In this document: piece by piece, positions 62,264-64,000 of the stretch
Position numbering within the stretch: position 1 is the first letter of the stretch
Layout: each line of letters starts with the position of its first letter
From: Lutraria lutraria
Lineage: Eukaryota > Mollusca > Bivalvia > Venerida > Mactridae
Length of the DNA: 64,000 bases
Assembly: GCA_964023205.1 (NCBI GenBank)
Contig: OZ026837.1
Coordinates: forward strand, 13,245,479-13,309,478
Direction of reading: 5' to 3'
Notes under the pieces: generated by a model
The model's database searches: none
What the model was told of the DNA's origin: nothing
Seen by the model: the letters and a program-made list of their open reading frames with translations, nothing else
Made by a program: the position numbers and the translations under genes

Positions 62264-63837
62264 ATGGAGATTAACATACGTCTTACGCTGTTTTCTTGTC
62301 TTCAACTATTTAATAATGTATGTGACGCTTATACTAAGTTACCGGGTATGCTTTACCCCCGGGACTCGGAGAGTCGATCGATCAGGCACCTGGATGGGAT
62401 GTGGAACTTCCTAATAGATGAATCAGCAACAAGAGATAAAAGTTTTGTCGATCAATGGTACAAGTATCGTTTATCAGAGGTAAGGGCGAAAACTATCATG
62501 CGCGTTGTATGCACATGTTCCGGTCACGTTTCTTGAACGATCGTGATTGACAGCAACACATGTCGATTGAATAAATGTTTTTACTTAAATCAGTGACAAT
62601 TTTGTATATACAATGATTATATTGAATGTAAAATCACTGAGATTGTGTACAGATTGTATGTTGCATACAAATTTGGTGAATATTACCGTGGGCTTAAAAC
62701 ATTTGCTTTTATCTAGGTATGTAAAGCTGCCTCAGTGTATAGATTTAATAAATTAATGAAGATTATATCAAAGCATTACAGTACAACCTCTCCAAGGCAA
62801 TATCCTTTGGAAGTAGCAAAAGTATGTTGTTGTTGAGAGTTTGTTGCTCTAGTGCGGTTCAATTAATAACTAAAGTGTGCAGTGGGAAAAAAAATACTGT
62901 TGTTGAATTTAGGTTGTTGCTCAATGAAAGGCGCTTCTGGAGAGGTTGTACTTTACTTTTTTATCTACATGTACAAGAAAAATGACACTTCAATATTTCT
63001 TTAACTTATTCATTTAGAACGTTCTGAGCTTTTCGTGTATTCTGATTTGTTCACCGTGAGTCGAACACTGTGGTGACCTTTAATCTGTCTCTGTGGTTGG
63101 GCATTATTAGCGCTGAGACTCTTTTGACACTATAATATAGTACGAATTGTTTGAGCTTCCAGTACAACGGTGTGGAATAGCTTTATCCTAAATGTTCCCT
63201 GATAATTATTGTTGTTGTTTTTTTATCACAGATAGGACAACCTATTCCAATGCCTGTGCCGTCTAGTTATAATGATATCACCAATGAAAAACGTATCCGA
63301 GACTTTGTTGGGTGGGCTTGGTATGATCGAGAATTCTATATGGATAAAACATGGCTGAACAAGCGAGTCGTGTTACGGATAGACAGCGCTCATTACTACG
63401 CAATAGTCGTATGTACTTCTATAGATTTTAAAAATTCAAAGCTTAAGAATAAATGTAATTGTAACTTTAATATAGGTACGTGTAGTTTTCCGATGCATTT
63501 TTTCAATGTAATATTGCTTATACTAGTACAGTGATTATCTTGTATTGTCTCTCGATGTTCTAACTGTGTGTACATCCAGGATCTTCCGCCTCTGTTAAAG
63601 CCGGAAAAGTTGCCAAATAGCCCTTGTCGTGCGTCGCTTATTTTGATTGTGTATGTTTTAGTGGATAAATGGACTTGAAGTAATGAGACATGATGGCGGC
63701 CATCTTCCTTTCGAAGCGGATGTGACGCAATTCCTACACGCGGAAATCAACAACTACGTAACAGTAGCACTGAACAACACCCTCTCACCAACAACACTGC
63801 CGCCTGGTGCCATACAGTATAAAACTAACCCAGAAAA
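62264..63837 (+). CDS. GUSB: Beta-glucuronidase, first three exons (partial)
   Basis: The exons are 62264-62479, 63232-63408 and 63662-63837 (phases 0, 0, then 2; all GT-AG). The window ends before exon 4. The protein hydrolyses terminal beta-D-glucuronic acid from glycosaminoglycans in lysosomes (GH2 family). Residues 1-22 look like a signal peptide. Then come LPGMLYP (about 25-31), LDGMWNF, MPVPSSYNDI (79-88), GWAWYDRE (99-106), VVLRIDSAHYYAIV and GGHLPFEADVTQF (143-155), the conserved N-terminal sugar-binding (jelly-roll) domain. The catalytic barrel lies beyond the window. I chose the ATG at 62264 because it begins the signal peptide. I am sure of the family but less sure of ortholog versus paralog. 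Confidence 0.92.
62777..62954. mobile_element. TA-flanked MITE, CAGTACAACCT family, copy 3
   Basis: Begins tacagtacaacctctcc and ends ggagaggttgtacttta. It lies in intron 1 of the beta-glucuronidase gene and aligns along its length with the copy at 15265-15450. Confidence 0.75.
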
Positions 63838-64000
63838 GTAAGTACAATTGAACAGAGTTACAGTGTATTCATGTAAATACCGAATATAAGTTTATTACTA
63901 GTACTTTACTGTATCCAAAGTTCACTATATCCAATACGCCGAAAACAAGCATTTTGTTCAGGAAAATAATAAATTCAGTTATTGACTAGTGAGGCATTGA

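Overview
The window looks like nuclear DNA of a marine bivalve mollusc, or a close relative. It is AT-rich, its genes are intron-rich with small exons, and tRNA-derived SINEs, MITEs and tandem arrays are dense. It also carries a C1q-domain gene of the kind that is greatly expanded in bivalves. The species call is inference. Bacterial-type features (operons, ribosome sites, CRISPR) are absent.

Layout. 1-8.0 kb: no gene; a SINE, a 36-bp perfect palindrome flanked by 7-bp direct repeats, a 57-bp minisatellite (about 30 copies) and several inverted-repeat elements. 8.0-15.2 kb, plus strand: an 11-exon gene for a GLT1D1-type GT-B glycosyltransferase of 373 residues, reconstructed through every splice site. 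15.2-20.5 kb: MITEs and two minisatellites. 20.6-35.6 kb, plus strand: a membrane-anchored, coiled-coil C1q-domain protein of about 508 residues. Its stalk comes from alternating 54-bp and 42-bp phase-1 mini-exons. Its introns hold a near-690-bp inverted repeat, an 89-bp array of about 21 copies, MITEs, a SINE and a 2.6-kb terminal-inverted-repeat element. 35.6-42.9 kb: SINE pieces, a TATA-driven candidate small two-exon gene, a second copy of its exon 2, and a decayed jockey-like LINE with a 5' inversion. 42.9-61.5 kb: an 18.5-kb satellite of 44-bp monomers (about 420 copies) with higher-order structure. 61,861-62,060: assembly gap of 200 N. 62.3-63.8 kb, plus strand: the first three coding exons of a lysosomal beta-glucuronidase gene (GUSB-like), running off the window.

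The three recognisable genes do not form a pathway; two act on carbohydrates (a glycosyltransferase and a glycosidase) but nothing links them. The most unusual features are the satellite, whose monomer resembles the universally conserved large-subunit rRNA segment recognised by I-CeuI, I-PpoI and R2; two 36-bp palindromic insertions with target-site duplications; and the modular C1q stalk with its hairpin-bearing intron. All exon calls come from reading splice signals and frames by eye, with no database search.
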